DNA of 64,000 bases from CAIXQW01 sp046049675 (GTDB lineage: Bacteria > Bacteroidota > Bacteroidia > Chitinophagales > Chitinophagaceae). The notes under the pieces were generated by a model. That model searched no databases, was not told the origin of the DNA, and saw only the letters and a list, made by a program, of their open reading frames with translations. Positions 44,622-54,229 of the stretch are shown piece by piece (within the stretch, counting starts at the first letter, position 1; the number at the start of each line of letters is the position of its first letter). The stretch is taken from assembly GCA_046049675.1 (NCBI GenBank), contig JBJORA010000097.1, positions 1 through 64,000 on the forward strand, given 5' to 3'. The translations under genes and the position numbers were made by a program.

Positions 44622-44639
44622 TACTTAACTCTAAGTTTG
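44610..44639 (+). promoter_or_regulatory. promoter of the GH20 gene (TTG / 19 nt / TAAGTTTG)
   Basis: TTG (44610-44612) and consensus -7 TAAGTTTG (44632-44639) are 19 nt apart; ATG 44654 follows. A minus-strand TATTTTTA (44647-44640) may serve pepP. Confidence 0.65.
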
Positions 44640-44653
44640 TAAAAATAGTAATT

Positions 44654-46471
44654 ATGGTCTTGCAAGCACGCATACTTCTAAGCTTAATTTTATTGAATTG
44701 TATTGGCTATTGCAGCCATGCACAACTCAATTTGCTGCCACAACCACAAAAAGTAGTGATGGGTAAAGGCATTTGCGCACAAGCGGCGGCAATAAATCCC
44801 ATGCGCCAAGGCAAAATGTTGAGCTTTTTGGAATGGAGGACACTGCCAGCTGTACAAAAAATACGTCCAATCCCATACACAAGTATGGCGCAAGTAGACC
44901 CTATTACGCATAAGACAATACGGCATTTGCCTTTCGACGAGAGCTATAAGCTCACTATTGGCGCGCAAAAAATTACTTTAGATGCTAGTGCCGGGTATCG
45001 CAATGCCCTGCAAACACTTTACCAATTATGCCAAAACTATGGCAATAAGCTACCAGTTTGCACTATAAGTGACACACCGAAATTTTCTTACAGAGGCATG
45101 CACTTAGACGTAAGCCGACATTTTTTTACTGCAGATGAAGTAAAAATATATTTGGAGATCTTGGCTCGATATAAGTTCAATGTGTTTCATTGGCACCTAA
45201 CAGACGACCAAGGTTGGCGCATAGAAATTAAAAAATATCCGTTACTTACGGAGGTAGGTTCTAAACGTGCTGGAACAATCATTGGAAGACAGCGTAGTGC
45301 CGATGCTAAAGAAAACGATAACGATCGTCAGCCCGTTGAAGGTTTCTATACACAGGAAGAAATTAAAGAAGTACTTGAGTACGCTACTGCGCTTGGCATT
45401 CTTGTTATTCCAGAAATAGAAATGCCTGGGCATAGCAAAGCGGCAATCGCTGCCTATCCTTGGCTAGGCTGCACGGGCGAACCTACAACTGTTGCCGAAC
45501 GATGGGGCGTTTTTGATGAAGTGTATTGTCCTGGCAAGGATAGCGTATTTACATTTATGAGTGATGTGCTAGAAGAAGTGATGGCATTGTTCAATAGTGC
45601 CTACATACATATCGGTGGTGATGAAGTGGTGTATACTAATTGGAAACGTTGCCCACATTGTCAAAAGAGGATGCGCTTTAATAATCTTTTTAAGGAAGAA
45701 GAACTCCAAGCCTATTTTGTGCGCCGTATAGAAGAAGAAGTAATTGCGCCGCATGCGCGACGTATGTTTGGCTGGGACGAGCTTGTAGACGATGGCTTGA
45801 GCAAATCTTCACTAATTATGAGTTGGCGCGGCACAGAAGGCGGCCTAAAAGCAGCTTCGCGCGGCCATGATGTTGTAATGACGCCAGGAAGCCATTGCTA
45901 CTTTGATCATGCATATAGCAGAACAAAATACGAACCATTGAGTATTGGCGGCAATACGCCAACAAAAAAAGTGTTAGCATACGAACCAATTCCTGCAGGT
46001 TTAGACCCATCAAAACACAAGCATATTCTTGGTGCGCAAGGCAATGTGTGGGCTGAGTACATACCTAATGCTGAGCACATAGAATATTTAGTTTTGCCAC
46101 GCGCTATTGCCCTGAGTGAAGTGCTTTGGAGTGGCACAAATACTAAACCAAGCTATAATATGTTTTGCAAACAGCTGGCACAAGAGTACAATAATTTAGA
46201 TGCAATGGGCTTTGCTTATCGCATAGAAGAGCCAATTGGCTTTAGCTATGATACGCTTAGCTTGGCAAGTTTGAAAAATTATACGCTGCAAAATGTTGAT
46301 CCACAAGCCAAATTGTATTACAGCATTGGCGAAGAAGAACCATTTAAGGGCGAGTTATATAAAGGTCAAGATTTATTGCCATTGATGCAAAAAACCAATG
46401 CAAAACGAATACGTGTGGTTATGGCAAGAAATAAGGCAATGAGTTGTGTTTATGAGCAGTGGTTCAATTAG
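44654..46471 (+). CDS. Beta-N-acetylhexosaminidase (GH20)
   Basis: The 605-residue product has a signal peptide (ILLSLILLNCIGYCSHAQ), a GH20b N-terminal domain (about 25-140) and the GH20 barrel starting at FSYRGMHLDVSRHFF. The catalytic Asp-Glu pair is in HIGGDEV (about D323-E324); HWHLTDDQGWRIEI and EIEMPGHSKAA are also family-typical. It releases terminal GlcNAc/GalNAc from chitin or glycoprotein glycans. Exported, probably periplasmic. Convergent with the GH2 gene, with which it might share N-glycan degradation. Confidence 0.93.
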   Translation: MVLQARILLSLILLNCIGYCSHAQLNLLPQPQKVVMGKGICAQAAAINPMRQGKMLSFLEWRTLPAVQKIRPIPYTSMAQVDPITHKTIRHLPFDESYKLTIGAQKITLDASAGYRNALQTLYQLCQNYGNKLPVCTISDTPKFSYRGMHLDVSRHFFTADEVKIYLEILARYKFNVFHWHLTDDQGWRIEIKKYPLLTEVGSKRAGTIIGRQRSADAKENDNDRQPVEGFYTQEEIKEVLEYATALGILVIPEIEMPGHSKAAIAAYPWLGCTGEPTTVAERWGVFDEVYCPGKDSVFTFMSDVLEEVMALFNSAYIHIGGDEVVYTNWKRCPHCQKRMRFNNLFKEEELQAYFVRRIEEEVIAPHARRMFGWDELVDDGLSKSSLIMSWRGTEGGLKAASRGHDVVMTPGSHCYFDHAYSRTKYEPLSIGGNTPTKKVLAYEPIPAGLDPSKHKHILGAQGNVWAEYIPNAEHIEYLVLPRAIALSEVLWSGTNTKPSYNMFCKQLAQEYNNLDAMGFAYRIEEPIGFSYDTLSLASLKNYTLQNVDPQAKLYYSIGEEEPFKGELYKGQDLLPLMQKTNAKRIRVVMARNKAMSCVYEQWFN

Positions 46472-46477
46472 AGCGAT

Positions 46478-48751
46478 TTAATACGCAAAGTCCACGCTGC
46501 TAAAAGCACGAATTGTGTCTTTATTGTGTCTATAGCTGTACACTTTAACTTCTTTGCCTTCATTTGGCAAAAGGTTAAAGTAGTTAGTGCTAAATTCTGT
46601 TTCGCTATTACTGCTGCGTAAAAATACGTCTTTAGCCAAATCGTTGGCGGTTACCCAAATACTTGTATCGCTTAGCCATTTAATATCGCACTTCGCTTGT
46701 GGAAGCAACAAATCGCGTGGTTCGCTAAAGAAGAAAGGCTTTCTAATAAACGGCTTGCTATACTGTTGAATTTCTAGAATAGCATATTGCATATTCCAAT
46801 TAAAGCCTGCAAAACTTTCTTTATCAAAAAAGCTAGTGGAGTAGTACACGCCGCCACTATTCTTTTGCCACTTGATATCGCTTGTTTTATATACTAATTC
46901 GCCGCCAAATTCGTACACGCTCAAATTTGTTTTGATGCTTGCATCCATCGGATTAATCGTAGCATCGCAAAGTGTAAACGCAAACTCGTGTACCTTATTA
47001 TCGATAATGTTTTTATCGTTTTCGTACACTTGCTTAGCTAGTGTAAGGTAGTCTTTACCGAACGCATTTTTTAGCTCGTAAAAGGCCGCCTTTGGTTGAT
47101 TGTAAAAATCTACAATACTCCATGTAATGCCTGGCCAACAATCATTGAGTTGCCAAAGCATGGTGCCATTGCAATACGGATAGGCACTGCGCTGCGCACT
47201 TACTGCGGTTACTAATGCGTCGCGTTGCAATAGGTTAGTAAAATATACGTAGCCTAAGTTGTCGAAGTGTTGCGGATAGCGGGCAAGGTAATGTCTTAAA
47301 TTGTCAAAGCCAGTTGGATGTTTTTGATGACTCGTAAAGTTCAAACTATCACTGTTAATGTCGCGTTTATCACACATTTGAGAAATGCTGTGATCGCTTG
47401 GTAAAGCTTGCATACCAAACTCACTCATAAAGCGTGGCACATGGGTATAGTAGGCGCTTATATCTTCCTTGCCCCACCATACGCCCCAGTAGTGACAGTC
47501 GGCATTACTTAAGCTCAGCTTGTCGCCCCATCCAAATTTAGGACTACTTGGTATGTAAGGACGCATTTTGTCGTATTTAGCAATAAGGTTTGGAATTTCT
47601 TTCTCAAATAATTGCTTGTAAGAACCAATCAAGGTGACGCTGTCTGTTTGCTTATATTGTTTGCGCCAGCCCCAATTTTCCCAACCTTCGCTAATTTCGT
47701 TATTGCCACACCACAGCACAATACATTCGTGTTTCATTAAGCGGCGCACATTGTCTTCTACCTCGGCAAGTACACTTTTGCGCATCCATTCATATGGTGG
47801 TATTAAGGCATTGGCAAACATTAAATCTTGCCACACCATTATTCTACGCTTTGTGCATTGCTCGTAAAAATATTCTGGCATATAGTTGCCGCCACCCCAA
47901 ACACGTATCATATTGATACCAAGCTGATCGCAGCGCTTTAGCAATTGGTCAATTACGCCAGTAGTTATAGGTTCGAAAGTGCGAGGCGGCACCATATTGA
48001 CACCTTTAATAAATAAAGGCTCTCCATTAATACTAAACTGAAACTTGCGCATGTCTAAACTAGCCATAGGCTGTGCGCTGTACAATGGTATAATTTGTCC
48101 ATCAGGTACTTCATAGCCTTGCAATTTTACGATGCCACTAATGCCGCTGCTTAAAAGTTTAGGTGCAAAGTCCCAGCCAAAATTGAAATGTGGCCTGCGT
48201 ACATAGGCGCGAGAATCTGTAGGCAATTTGAGCACGCTTAGGTTAGCAAGACTATCTGCTGTTTTGCCAATACTTTTGAAAGTTAGTACCAAGTAATTTC
48301 GTTGAGGTAAAACCAAAATACTTTTAATAGGCACACGCCATGTCCTAAAAGCATTGTCGGTATTTTTCAAAACAACGCCGTTCAGCATTATTTCGCAGTA
48401 AGTATCTAAGCCTTCAAAAACAAGATCAATATTTTTTTGTTTATACAGTTCGGCATCAATATCAAAGAAAACACCATATTGCCACTCGCAGGTATCAACC
48501 CATTGAACAAGCTTTTCATTATTAGCATAGTATGGGTGAGGGATTTTCTTGTTGACAAACAATGTGTACATGATATTGTTCGGCACATTCACATCGGTCC
48601 AACTATCTTCTTTGGTATTGCGTAATTTCCAGTCTGTGCTAAGCACTTGCGTAATTGTAGGCAATGCCATACTAGGAGCAGCATATAAGCAGAGCAATAG
48701 CAATGCTGCTACAGCCTTAAGCTTTGTATGTGTTTGCGTGCATCTAGCCAT
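46478..48751 (-). CDS. Glycoside hydrolase family 2, beta-mannosidase-like
   Basis: 757 residues from ATG 48751 with a signal peptide (ending APSMA). The jelly-roll sugar-binding domain (about 30-210) is followed by the TIM barrel, starting FSINGEPLFIKGVNMVPP. The acid/base Glu is in CGNNEISEGW (about residue 348) and the nucleophile Glu in FMSEFGMQALP (about 442). The immunoglobulin-like domain normally between sugar-binding domain and barrel is almost absent (only a short GYEVPDGQIIPLYSAQP-type linker). Leaderless-type start 8 nt after a TATCTTTA box. Confidence 0.87.
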   Translation of the reverse strand: MARCTQTHTKLKAVAALLLLCLYAAPSMALPTITQVLSTDWKLRNTKEDSWTDVNVPNNIMYTLFVNKKIPHPYYANNEKLVQWVDTCEWQYGVFFDIDAELYKQKNIDLVFEGLDTYCEIMLNGVVLKNTDNAFRTWRVPIKSILVLPQRNYLVLTFKSIGKTADSLANLSVLKLPTDSRAYVRRPHFNFGWDFAPKLLSSGISGIVKLQGYEVPDGQIIPLYSAQPMASLDMRKFQFSINGEPLFIKGVNMVPPRTFEPITTGVIDQLLKRCDQLGINMIRVWGGGNYMPEYFYEQCTKRRIMVWQDLMFANALIPPYEWMRKSVLAEVEDNVRRLMKHECIVLWCGNNEISEGWENWGWRKQYKQTDSVTLIGSYKQLFEKEIPNLIAKYDKMRPYIPSSPKFGWGDKLSLSNADCHYWGVWWGKEDISAYYTHVPRFMSEFGMQALPSDHSISQMCDKRDINSDSLNFTSHQKHPTGFDNLRHYLARYPQHFDNLGYVYFTNLLQRDALVTAVSAQRSAYPYCNGTMLWQLNDCWPGITWSIVDFYNQPKAAFYELKNAFGKDYLTLAKQVYENDKNIIDNKVHEFAFTLCDATINPMDASIKTNLSVYEFGGELVYKTSDIKWQKNSGGVYYSTSFFDKESFAGFNWNMQYAILEIQQYSKPFIRKPFFFSEPRDLLLPQAKCDIKWLSDTSIWVTANDLAKDVFLRSSNSETEFSTNYFNLLPNEGKEVKVYSYRHNKDTIRAFSSVDFAY

Positions 48752-48759
48752 CAAGCAGC

Positions 48760-48767
48760 TAAAGATA
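48760..48767 (-). promoter_or_regulatory. -7 element TATCTTTA of the GH2 gene
   Basis: The minus-strand box is 8 nt from ATG 48751; it supports ATG 48751 over the adjacent TTG 48754. Confidence 0.55.
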
Positions 48768-48866
48768 GGGGCAATTTGTTAAAGCATTATTTCAAAGCCT
48801 TATGACTTCAATACAATGCGGGATTTTTGAGATAATTTTTAAGTTGTACTGAGCCGTACTGCATTT

Positions 48867-50558
48867 TTAATAGTAGCCACGCTTATCTACTTGCGCACTT
48901 ATCCAATCTTCAAATGAGGCCAGGTTAAAAGCACTCAAACACTGTGACGCGGTTAAGCCTGCTTTTTGCGCAGCAAGCACGCCGTAGCGTATATCATCTA
49001 TGCCTTGTGTACTATGCGCATCAGGGTTGATGCTAATAAGAATTTCTTTTTCTAATGCATAATGTATCCAGCGCCAATCGATATCCAGTCTTTTTGGACT
49101 AGCATTTAATTCAATGGCTACATCGTTGGCAGCACAGGCATCTATTACTTTTTTCATGTCTAGCGGATAGCCCTCTCGTTGCAATAAGAGTCGCCCGGTC
49201 ATGTGCCCTAGAATGCTGGTGTGCGGATTTTCTATGGCGCTAATCATTCTAGCCGTAGCTTTTTCTTCATCCATATTCAAAACAGCATGAATACTTGCTA
49301 CTACAACGTCAAAGGTGCCTAAGACTTCGTCATCATAGTCTAGCTGCCCATCTGGCAAAATATCGCATTCTATGCTCTTAAAAATTTTGAAAGGCGCAAG
49401 TTCTTTATTGAGCGCATCAATCTCTTGGTGCTGCGCCATGATGCGTTCTTCGCTCAAACCGTTGGCATAAGATGCATACTGACTATGGTCGCTAATCACA
49501 AAATACTCGTAGCCACGTTGTATGCAAGCTTCTGCCATAGCACGCAAACTTGCGGCGCCGTCGCTGTATGTACTGTGGTTATGTATTACACCGCGAATAT
49601 CTGCGGGCTGAATAAGTTTTGGTAATTTCTTATTGGCAGCAAGCTCAACAATGGCAGCATTTTCGCGCATGGCGGGGTGCACAAATTCAAGGTTTAGTTT
49701 CTCAAATACTTCTGCCTCGGATTTGCCAAGTTCCATTGCTAATTTGCCATTAGGTAAAGTACTTAATGCTTTTTCAAAGTCAACAGAACCCGTTGTGGCA
49801 ATAATGCGTTCGACAAAATTTTGCGGTGTGCATGCATAGAGTACAACTTCTACGTCGCCATAGTTGTAGTAAAGATTTGTATCGTGTAAGATGTGTTTGG
49901 CAAACCAATTTTTATCTTCAGCTAGGCTTGCTTTTATCTTCTCAACGTCTGCAATTACAGCAAAGCTTAGGTAAAATACAATTTCACATTGACGGCGATA
50001 AGTGCCAGTTACCTGCACATTATTTTCGCCAAAGTATTGATGTAATTGAGGAAGAATTTTTTGTACAATTTGTTCTGCTTTTGCCCACAGCAAGCCGCCC
50101 TCGCTACTTTGATAAAATTCAATGGCAGCCTTAATACTGTCTTGTACTTTTAGGCCAAAGCCTTTGTGTTTGATGAGTTCATTTTTGTGGCACATATCTA
50201 GCAAAACAGCCAGGCTTTCTACCTTAGCTTCTTGCCATAAATACTTCACTTTTTTGGGGCCAAGTCCCTTGATTTGCAACATATCTTGCACTCCGATAGG
50301 CGTACTTGTGCGCAATTCTTCGAGGTATTGTAAGGTGCCAGTATTTAGTATTTCTTGCACTTTTTGCAAATTGCTTTTGCCAAGGCCAGGCAGAGCAGCC
50401 ATATCGGCCTCACTTAAGTCTTTTAGTTGCACTGCATACTTGTCGATGCCAAAAGCTAGGCTATTGTAACTGCGAATCTTAAACTCATCTGCTGAATGTA
50501 GTTCGCTAAGCGCTGCGGTGTGCTCTAAAATATCTACAATATAATCGTTGCTATACAC
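48867..50558 (-). CDS. polX: PolX-type DNA polymerase/PHP-domain protein
   Basis: 563 residues from a GTG codon; a TACTTTTA box ends 4 nt before it. N-terminal HhH repeats (LPGLGKSNLQKVQEIL, IKGLGPKKVKYLW), a family X palm (about 160-300) and a C-terminal PHP domain (VIHNHSTYSDGAASL, VISDHSQYA, INPDAHSTQGIDDI). The palm motif that should read G-S/T-x-RR-x(2)-E-x(2)-GDIDxL is here GTYRRQCEIVFYLSF, without the catalytic Asp pair. Nuclease activity of the PHP domain is likely retained while DNA synthesis is doubtful. Family role is base-excision repair. Confidence 0.88.
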   Translation of the reverse strand: MYSNDYIVDILEHTAALSELHSADEFKIRSYNSLAFGIDKYAVQLKDLSEADMAALPGLGKSNLQKVQEILNTGTLQYLEELRTSTPIGVQDMLQIKGLGPKKVKYLWQEAKVESLAVLLDMCHKNELIKHKGFGLKVQDSIKAAIEFYQSSEGGLLWAKAEQIVQKILPQLHQYFGENNVQVTGTYRRQCEIVFYLSFAVIADVEKIKASLAEDKNWFAKHILHDTNLYYNYGDVEVVLYACTPQNFVERIIATTGSVDFEKALSTLPNGKLAMELGKSEAEVFEKLNLEFVHPAMRENAAIVELAANKKLPKLIQPADIRGVIHNHSTYSDGAASLRAMAEACIQRGYEYFVISDHSQYASYANGLSEERIMAQHQEIDALNKELAPFKIFKSIECDILPDGQLDYDDEVLGTFDVVVASIHAVLNMDEEKATARMISAIENPHTSILGHMTGRLLLQREGYPLDMKKVIDACAANDVAIELNASPKRLDIDWRWIHYALEKEILISINPDAHSTQGIDDIRYGVLAAQKAGLTASQCLSAFNLASFEDWISAQVDKRGYY

Positions 50559-50562
50559 TTGG

Positions 50563-50570
50563 TAAAAGTA
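50563..50570 (-). promoter_or_regulatory. -7 element TACTTTTA of polX
   Basis: Minus-strand box 4 nt from the GTG start at 50558. Confidence 0.5.
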
Positions 50571-50641
50571 TAATATTGCGGCTAAAGCTTGCGTTGCGCT
50601 TTTGCTTTTTTATGGATAGCAGGATGCTATTAAAAAAGATG

Positions 50642-50649
50642 TAATTTTA
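50642..50649 (+). promoter_or_regulatory. -7 element TAATTTTA of the PhyH-like gene
   Basis: The box ends 3 nt before GTG 50653; a leaderless start is implied. Confidence 0.45.
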
Positions 50650-50652
50650 CAC

Positions 50653-51615
50653 GTGTCTTTTTTACGCCGCTTAAAACTGTCGTACATCATCAATAATTAT
50701 ATGCATCGCAAGCAGTTGCGCTGCAATGCGGATGTGTACAAAAAGTATGGTCTACAGCAAAGCACACTAGCGCCTCTAAAGCACAGCAAGCTGCAAGGTG
50801 TTGTAGAAGGCGAAACACCGTGGCTAGATAATCACCAAATTACGAGCGAAGCAATTAAGCAGCATCCTAAGTTTTCTACGCTAAGCGAGCTAGAACAAGC
50901 GCAAGTATTAACTTGGCCAAACAACGGCTACATGGTGCTACCACAATATTTTAACGAAGCAGAAGTAGACACCATAAACAGCGAAGTTGATAATTTGCTG
51001 CAAATGCAGGCCGCTCAGCACCGTTTAGACGAGCGCATTATTTTTGCCATTCATAAAAGCGAAAAAATACACGCTATTTCTACCAAACAAGCCTTAATGA
51101 ACTTGCTTGGATTTGTATTAGGCAAACCAGTGCGTTTATTTCAGAGTCTCAACTTTATCAATGGCAGCAAGCAGCTAGCGCACAGTGATACCATACACAT
51201 GACCACGCATCCGCTTGGTTACATGATAGCTGTATGGATTGCTTTAGAAGATATACATGCAGATAGTGGTCCATTGTTCTACTATCCTGGCACGCATAAA
51301 TTACCATATGTACTTAAGGAAGATTATCAGCACGGTGGTAACTACTTTTTACATGGTGAAGGTGACTACCAAAAGTACGAGCAAGCAATTGCGGGCATCA
51401 TTGCACAAAACAAATTAGCGCCTCAAACGTTCTTAGCTAAAAAAGGCGATGCGTTTGTATGGCATGCCAATATTTTACATGGTGGAAGTCCTATTGTAAA
51501 CCCAGCACTAACGCGTAAGAGCATGGTTTTGCACTTTTTTGCCGAAGACGTTATCTGCTATCACGAAATTACTGAGCGCCCAGCCATATTTGGCGGCAAG
51601 GAAGCAAGCTGCTAA
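50653..51615 (+). CDS. Phytanoyl-CoA dioxygenase (PhyH) family protein
   Basis: 320 residues from GTG. The Fe(II)/2-oxoglutarate facial triad is visible: AHSDTIHM (H-x-D) near residue 178 and distal His in FVWHANILHGGSP near residue 279, with ALTRKSMVLHFF supplying a candidate Arg for 2-oxoglutarate. The N-terminal ~90 residues (basic, helical) are extra. Family enzymes hydroxylate lipids, ectoine or small metabolites; the substrate is not predictable here. Single gene. Confidence 0.83.
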   Translation: MSFLRRLKLSYIINNYMHRKQLRCNADVYKKYGLQQSTLAPLKHSKLQGVVEGETPWLDNHQITSEAIKQHPKFSTLSELEQAQVLTWPNNGYMVLPQYFNEAEVDTINSEVDNLLQMQAAQHRLDERIIFAIHKSEKIHAISTKQALMNLLGFVLGKPVRLFQSLNFINGSKQLAHSDTIHMTTHPLGYMIAVWIALEDIHADSGPLFYYPGTHKLPYVLKEDYQHGGNYFLHGEGDYQKYEQAIAGIIAQNKLAPQTFLAKKGDAFVWHANILHGGSPIVNPALTRKSMVLHFFAEDVICYHEITERPAIFGGKEASC

Positions 51616-51718
51616 ATCCGCCAAGATTTACCGCAAAAATGCCATTTTGCATAGCTTTTGCAGGGCACAATGATTTGTATTTCGCTGTTAATGGCGGTGC
51701 AAAGTGCATTGCTTAATT

Positions 51719-51726
51719 TACCTTTA
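51719..51726 (+). promoter_or_regulatory. -7 element TACCTTTA
   Basis: The box is 10 nt before ATG 51737 and rules out the upstream in-frame start at 51704. Confidence 0.5.
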
Positions 51727-51736
51727 CGGCTACAAA

Positions 51737-53320
51737 ATGCAATTCAAAATAATTAGCTGTGCGCTTGTATTGTTATTGAGCAGTGCAGCGCAAGCGCAAA
51801 TTTCGGGTGAGCTTCAAAGCAATGTCAACTTTTTTCAGCGCGACAGCAATGTAAAAGCCTCTGGCAATCCCTTATACAACAACTTTTTGAGCGGCGGCGA
51901 AAACTGGCTGGCTTTGCGTTATAACGGCAATAATGGCTTTAATGCCAATGTGCGCATTGATGCATTTCACAACAGTAACCTTCTGGTACCTACGCAAGCC
52001 TATAGTGCTGCTGGTGTTGGTATGTTTAATGTAAGCAAAGAATGGGATGGCCTTACCCTTACAGCTGGTCATATCTACGATCAGATTGGTACAGGTATCC
52101 TTTACCGTGCGTATGAAGATCGTCCATTATTAATTGACAATGCGACTTTTGGTTTCCAAGCTAAATACACGTTTAAGGATAAGTACAACGTAAAAACTTT
52201 TGCAGGACAGCAGCGTAACTTATTTGACCGCTACAAACCAATACTTAAAGCAATCAATGTAGAAGCAGATTATGATGTAAAAGATGTACACTTGACACCG
52301 GGCATAGGCGTGCTTAATCGCACCCTAGACGATGTAACTGTTGGCAATATTGTGGGAGAAGTGAATAGCAAGCCTGAAGCTGAGCGTTTTACACCAACAT
52401 ACAATATGTATGCGGCTACTTTTTATAATACATTGACGTGGAAAGACTTTTCATGGTATTTTGAAGCTGCTGTAAAGAGTAAAGATGCTGTAAAAACGCT
52501 AGGTGATGTGCTGGTTCAAAGACCTGGAACATGCTTATTTGGCACATGGGGTTATGCGCGCACCAAGTGGGGTATTAATGTTAGTGGTAAGCGCACTGAT
52601 GCATTTGTGATGCGCACTACTCCATACGAAAACCCATTACGTTGTTTTAGCAATTGGCAGCCAATTATTGCCTTAATTCGTCCGCAGCGTACAATTGCAC
52701 GCTATACACCGCAAAGCTTGGACTACAGCGAGTTTAGCAAGGCAGCGAATTTATTTTTTGTGCCGAGTGAGAACTATAGCTTCAATGCAACATACACGCA
52801 TATCGACGACTTAGATGGCAACAAACTTTATCGCGAGTTGTATGCAGATGCAGAAATTCGTTCGCTAAAGAATTTTGTAATTCATGCAGGTGTACAAGTA
52901 CTTAATTATAACCAAGAAGTTTATCAATTAAAAGGAAAGATGTTTAATGCGATAACACCATTTACAGAAATTACCTATAAGTTGTCTGAGAAACGAAGCA
53001 TCAAAACAGATATCCAATACATGGCTGCACAAGGCGACTACGGTAGTTGGATATATGCATTATTGGAGTATGATATTGCGCCGAAGTGGGCTATAGCCGT
53101 TGCTGATATGTATAATACTACAGCAGGTGCAAATTTTGCAATACATCCTGACTTAAAGAAGCAGCATTATCCAAATGTGTTTGTTGCGCATACACGAAAT
53201 GCTCATCGCTTTACGGCACAATATGTAAAGCAGGTAGAGGGTATTAACTGTACAGGTGGTGTATGTAGATACGAGCCTGCGTTTAGTGGTTTTAAATTTG
53301 GTATTACAAGTAGTTTTTAA
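51737..53320 (+). CDS. Outer-membrane protein, DUF6029-like
   Basis: 527 residues from ATG 51737 with a signal peptide (IISCALVLLLSSAAQAQ). The mature part starts ISGELQSNVNFFQRDS and is a large barrel with many amphipathic strands (NWLALRYNG, FNANVRIDAFHN, LTAGHIYDQIGTGILYRAYED), ending in strand FKFGITSSF. It resembles Bacteroidota DUF6029 proteins, which are commonly found beside Omp28-type lipoproteins; exactly such a gene follows 9 nt later. Function unknown; family call from memory. Confidence 0.65.
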   Translation: MQFKIISCALVLLLSSAAQAQISGELQSNVNFFQRDSNVKASGNPLYNNFLSGGENWLALRYNGNNGFNANVRIDAFHNSNLLVPTQAYSAAGVGMFNVSKEWDGLTLTAGHIYDQIGTGILYRAYEDRPLLIDNATFGFQAKYTFKDKYNVKTFAGQQRNLFDRYKPILKAINVEADYDVKDVHLTPGIGVLNRTLDDVTVGNIVGEVNSKPEAERFTPTYNMYAATFYNTLTWKDFSWYFEAAVKSKDAVKTLGDVLVQRPGTCLFGTWGYARTKWGINVSGKRTDAFVMRTTPYENPLRCFSNWQPIIALIRPQRTIARYTPQSLDYSEFSKAANLFFVPSENYSFNATYTHIDDLDGNKLYRELYADAEIRSLKNFVIHAGVQVLNYNQEVYQLKGKMFNAITPFTEITYKLSEKRSIKTDIQYMAAQGDYGSWIYALLEYDIAPKWAIAVADMYNTTAGANFAIHPDLKKQHYPNVFVAHTRNAHRFTAQYVKQVEGINCTGGVCRYEPAFSGFKFGITSSF

Positions 53321-53329
53321 TTTGTTTCA

Positions 53330-54226
53330 ATGATGAAGAGTGTAAAGATATTTTTAGCAATCGCTGTTGTTTCAGCCATTTTACTTCAATTAAGTTGTAG
53401 TAAAGAATTGCCCCCAGTTGGCTTGATACTTACTAATCCGCTGACTTTTACAGATACTGCATACACAGTAAGTCCAGTGCCTAGTGCACAAGCAAAGGCC
53501 GTATTTGTAGAAGAAATGACGGGTGTAATGTGTGCTAATTGCCCTGCAGGTGGTGCGATATTAAAGCAATTACAAATTCAAAATCCAGGTAGAGTTATTG
53601 TAGCTAAGTTGCATAGTAACTTCTTGGCTAATCCTATAAAGCCTACAGACCCAGATCTACGCACACCGGATGCTCAAGAAATCGACGAAGGTTTTGCAAG
53701 TAGCGGTCAAAAGCCCAATGCTGTCATTGATCGTACAACCAATACGTTAGATCCTCCAGGTACTGCACAATACTACGCCAATAAGGGCAAGTGGGCACAA
53801 GTAGTAACTGCGCAATTGGCAAAAACTACGCCAGTCAACATCGACTTGGTAAGTAGTGTAGATACACTTGCAAACGAAATCAAGTTAAAAAGCACTTTTA
53901 CTTTTACGCAAACACATAGTGGCAATTTAGCTTTTACCATTTACTTGCTAGAAGATGAGGTAGAAGCTACTCAAGATTCCTTTACAACTACCACAGTGGA
54001 AATAGAAGGTTATATTCACGAAGAAGTATTGCGCAAGAGTATTACTCAGCCAATTTCTGGCACGGCATTACCAGTTGCACCATACAATGCAGGTCAAGTT
54101 TATGCACGTAGTGTTGCATTTCCTATTCCAAGCAATGTGCTTAATAAAAAGCATATGCGCATCTCGCTTGCTGTACACGGCGTTAATAAAGGAGAGGTAC
54201 TGCATGCAGCAACCATAAAGTTGTAA
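53330..54226 (+). CDS. Omp28-like outer-membrane lipoprotein
   Basis: The 298-residue product has a lipoprotein signal (IAVVSAILLQLSCSKE, Cys). A thioredoxin-like N-terminal domain contains EEMTGVMCANCPAGGAIL, with a C-x-x-C pair as in Omp28, and is followed by a beta-sandwich tail (NLAFTIYLLEDEVEA, MRISLAVHGVNKG). The family is surface-exposed and in some members redox-like. Co-transcribed with the DUF6029-like barrel; the two likely form one outer-membrane unit. Confidence 0.82.
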   Translation: MMKSVKIFLAIAVVSAILLQLSCSKELPPVGLILTNPLTFTDTAYTVSPVPSAQAKAVFVEEMTGVMCANCPAGGAILKQLQIQNPGRVIVAKLHSNFLANPIKPTDPDLRTPDAQEIDEGFASSGQKPNAVIDRTTNTLDPPGTAQYYANKGKWAQVVTAQLAKTTPVNIDLVSSVDTLANEIKLKSTFTFTQTHSGNLAFTIYLLEDEVEATQDSFTTTTVEIEGYIHEEVLRKSITQPISGTALPVAPYNAGQVYARSVAFPIPSNVLNKKHMRISLAVHGVNKGEVLHAATIKL

Positions 54227-54229
54227 CCT

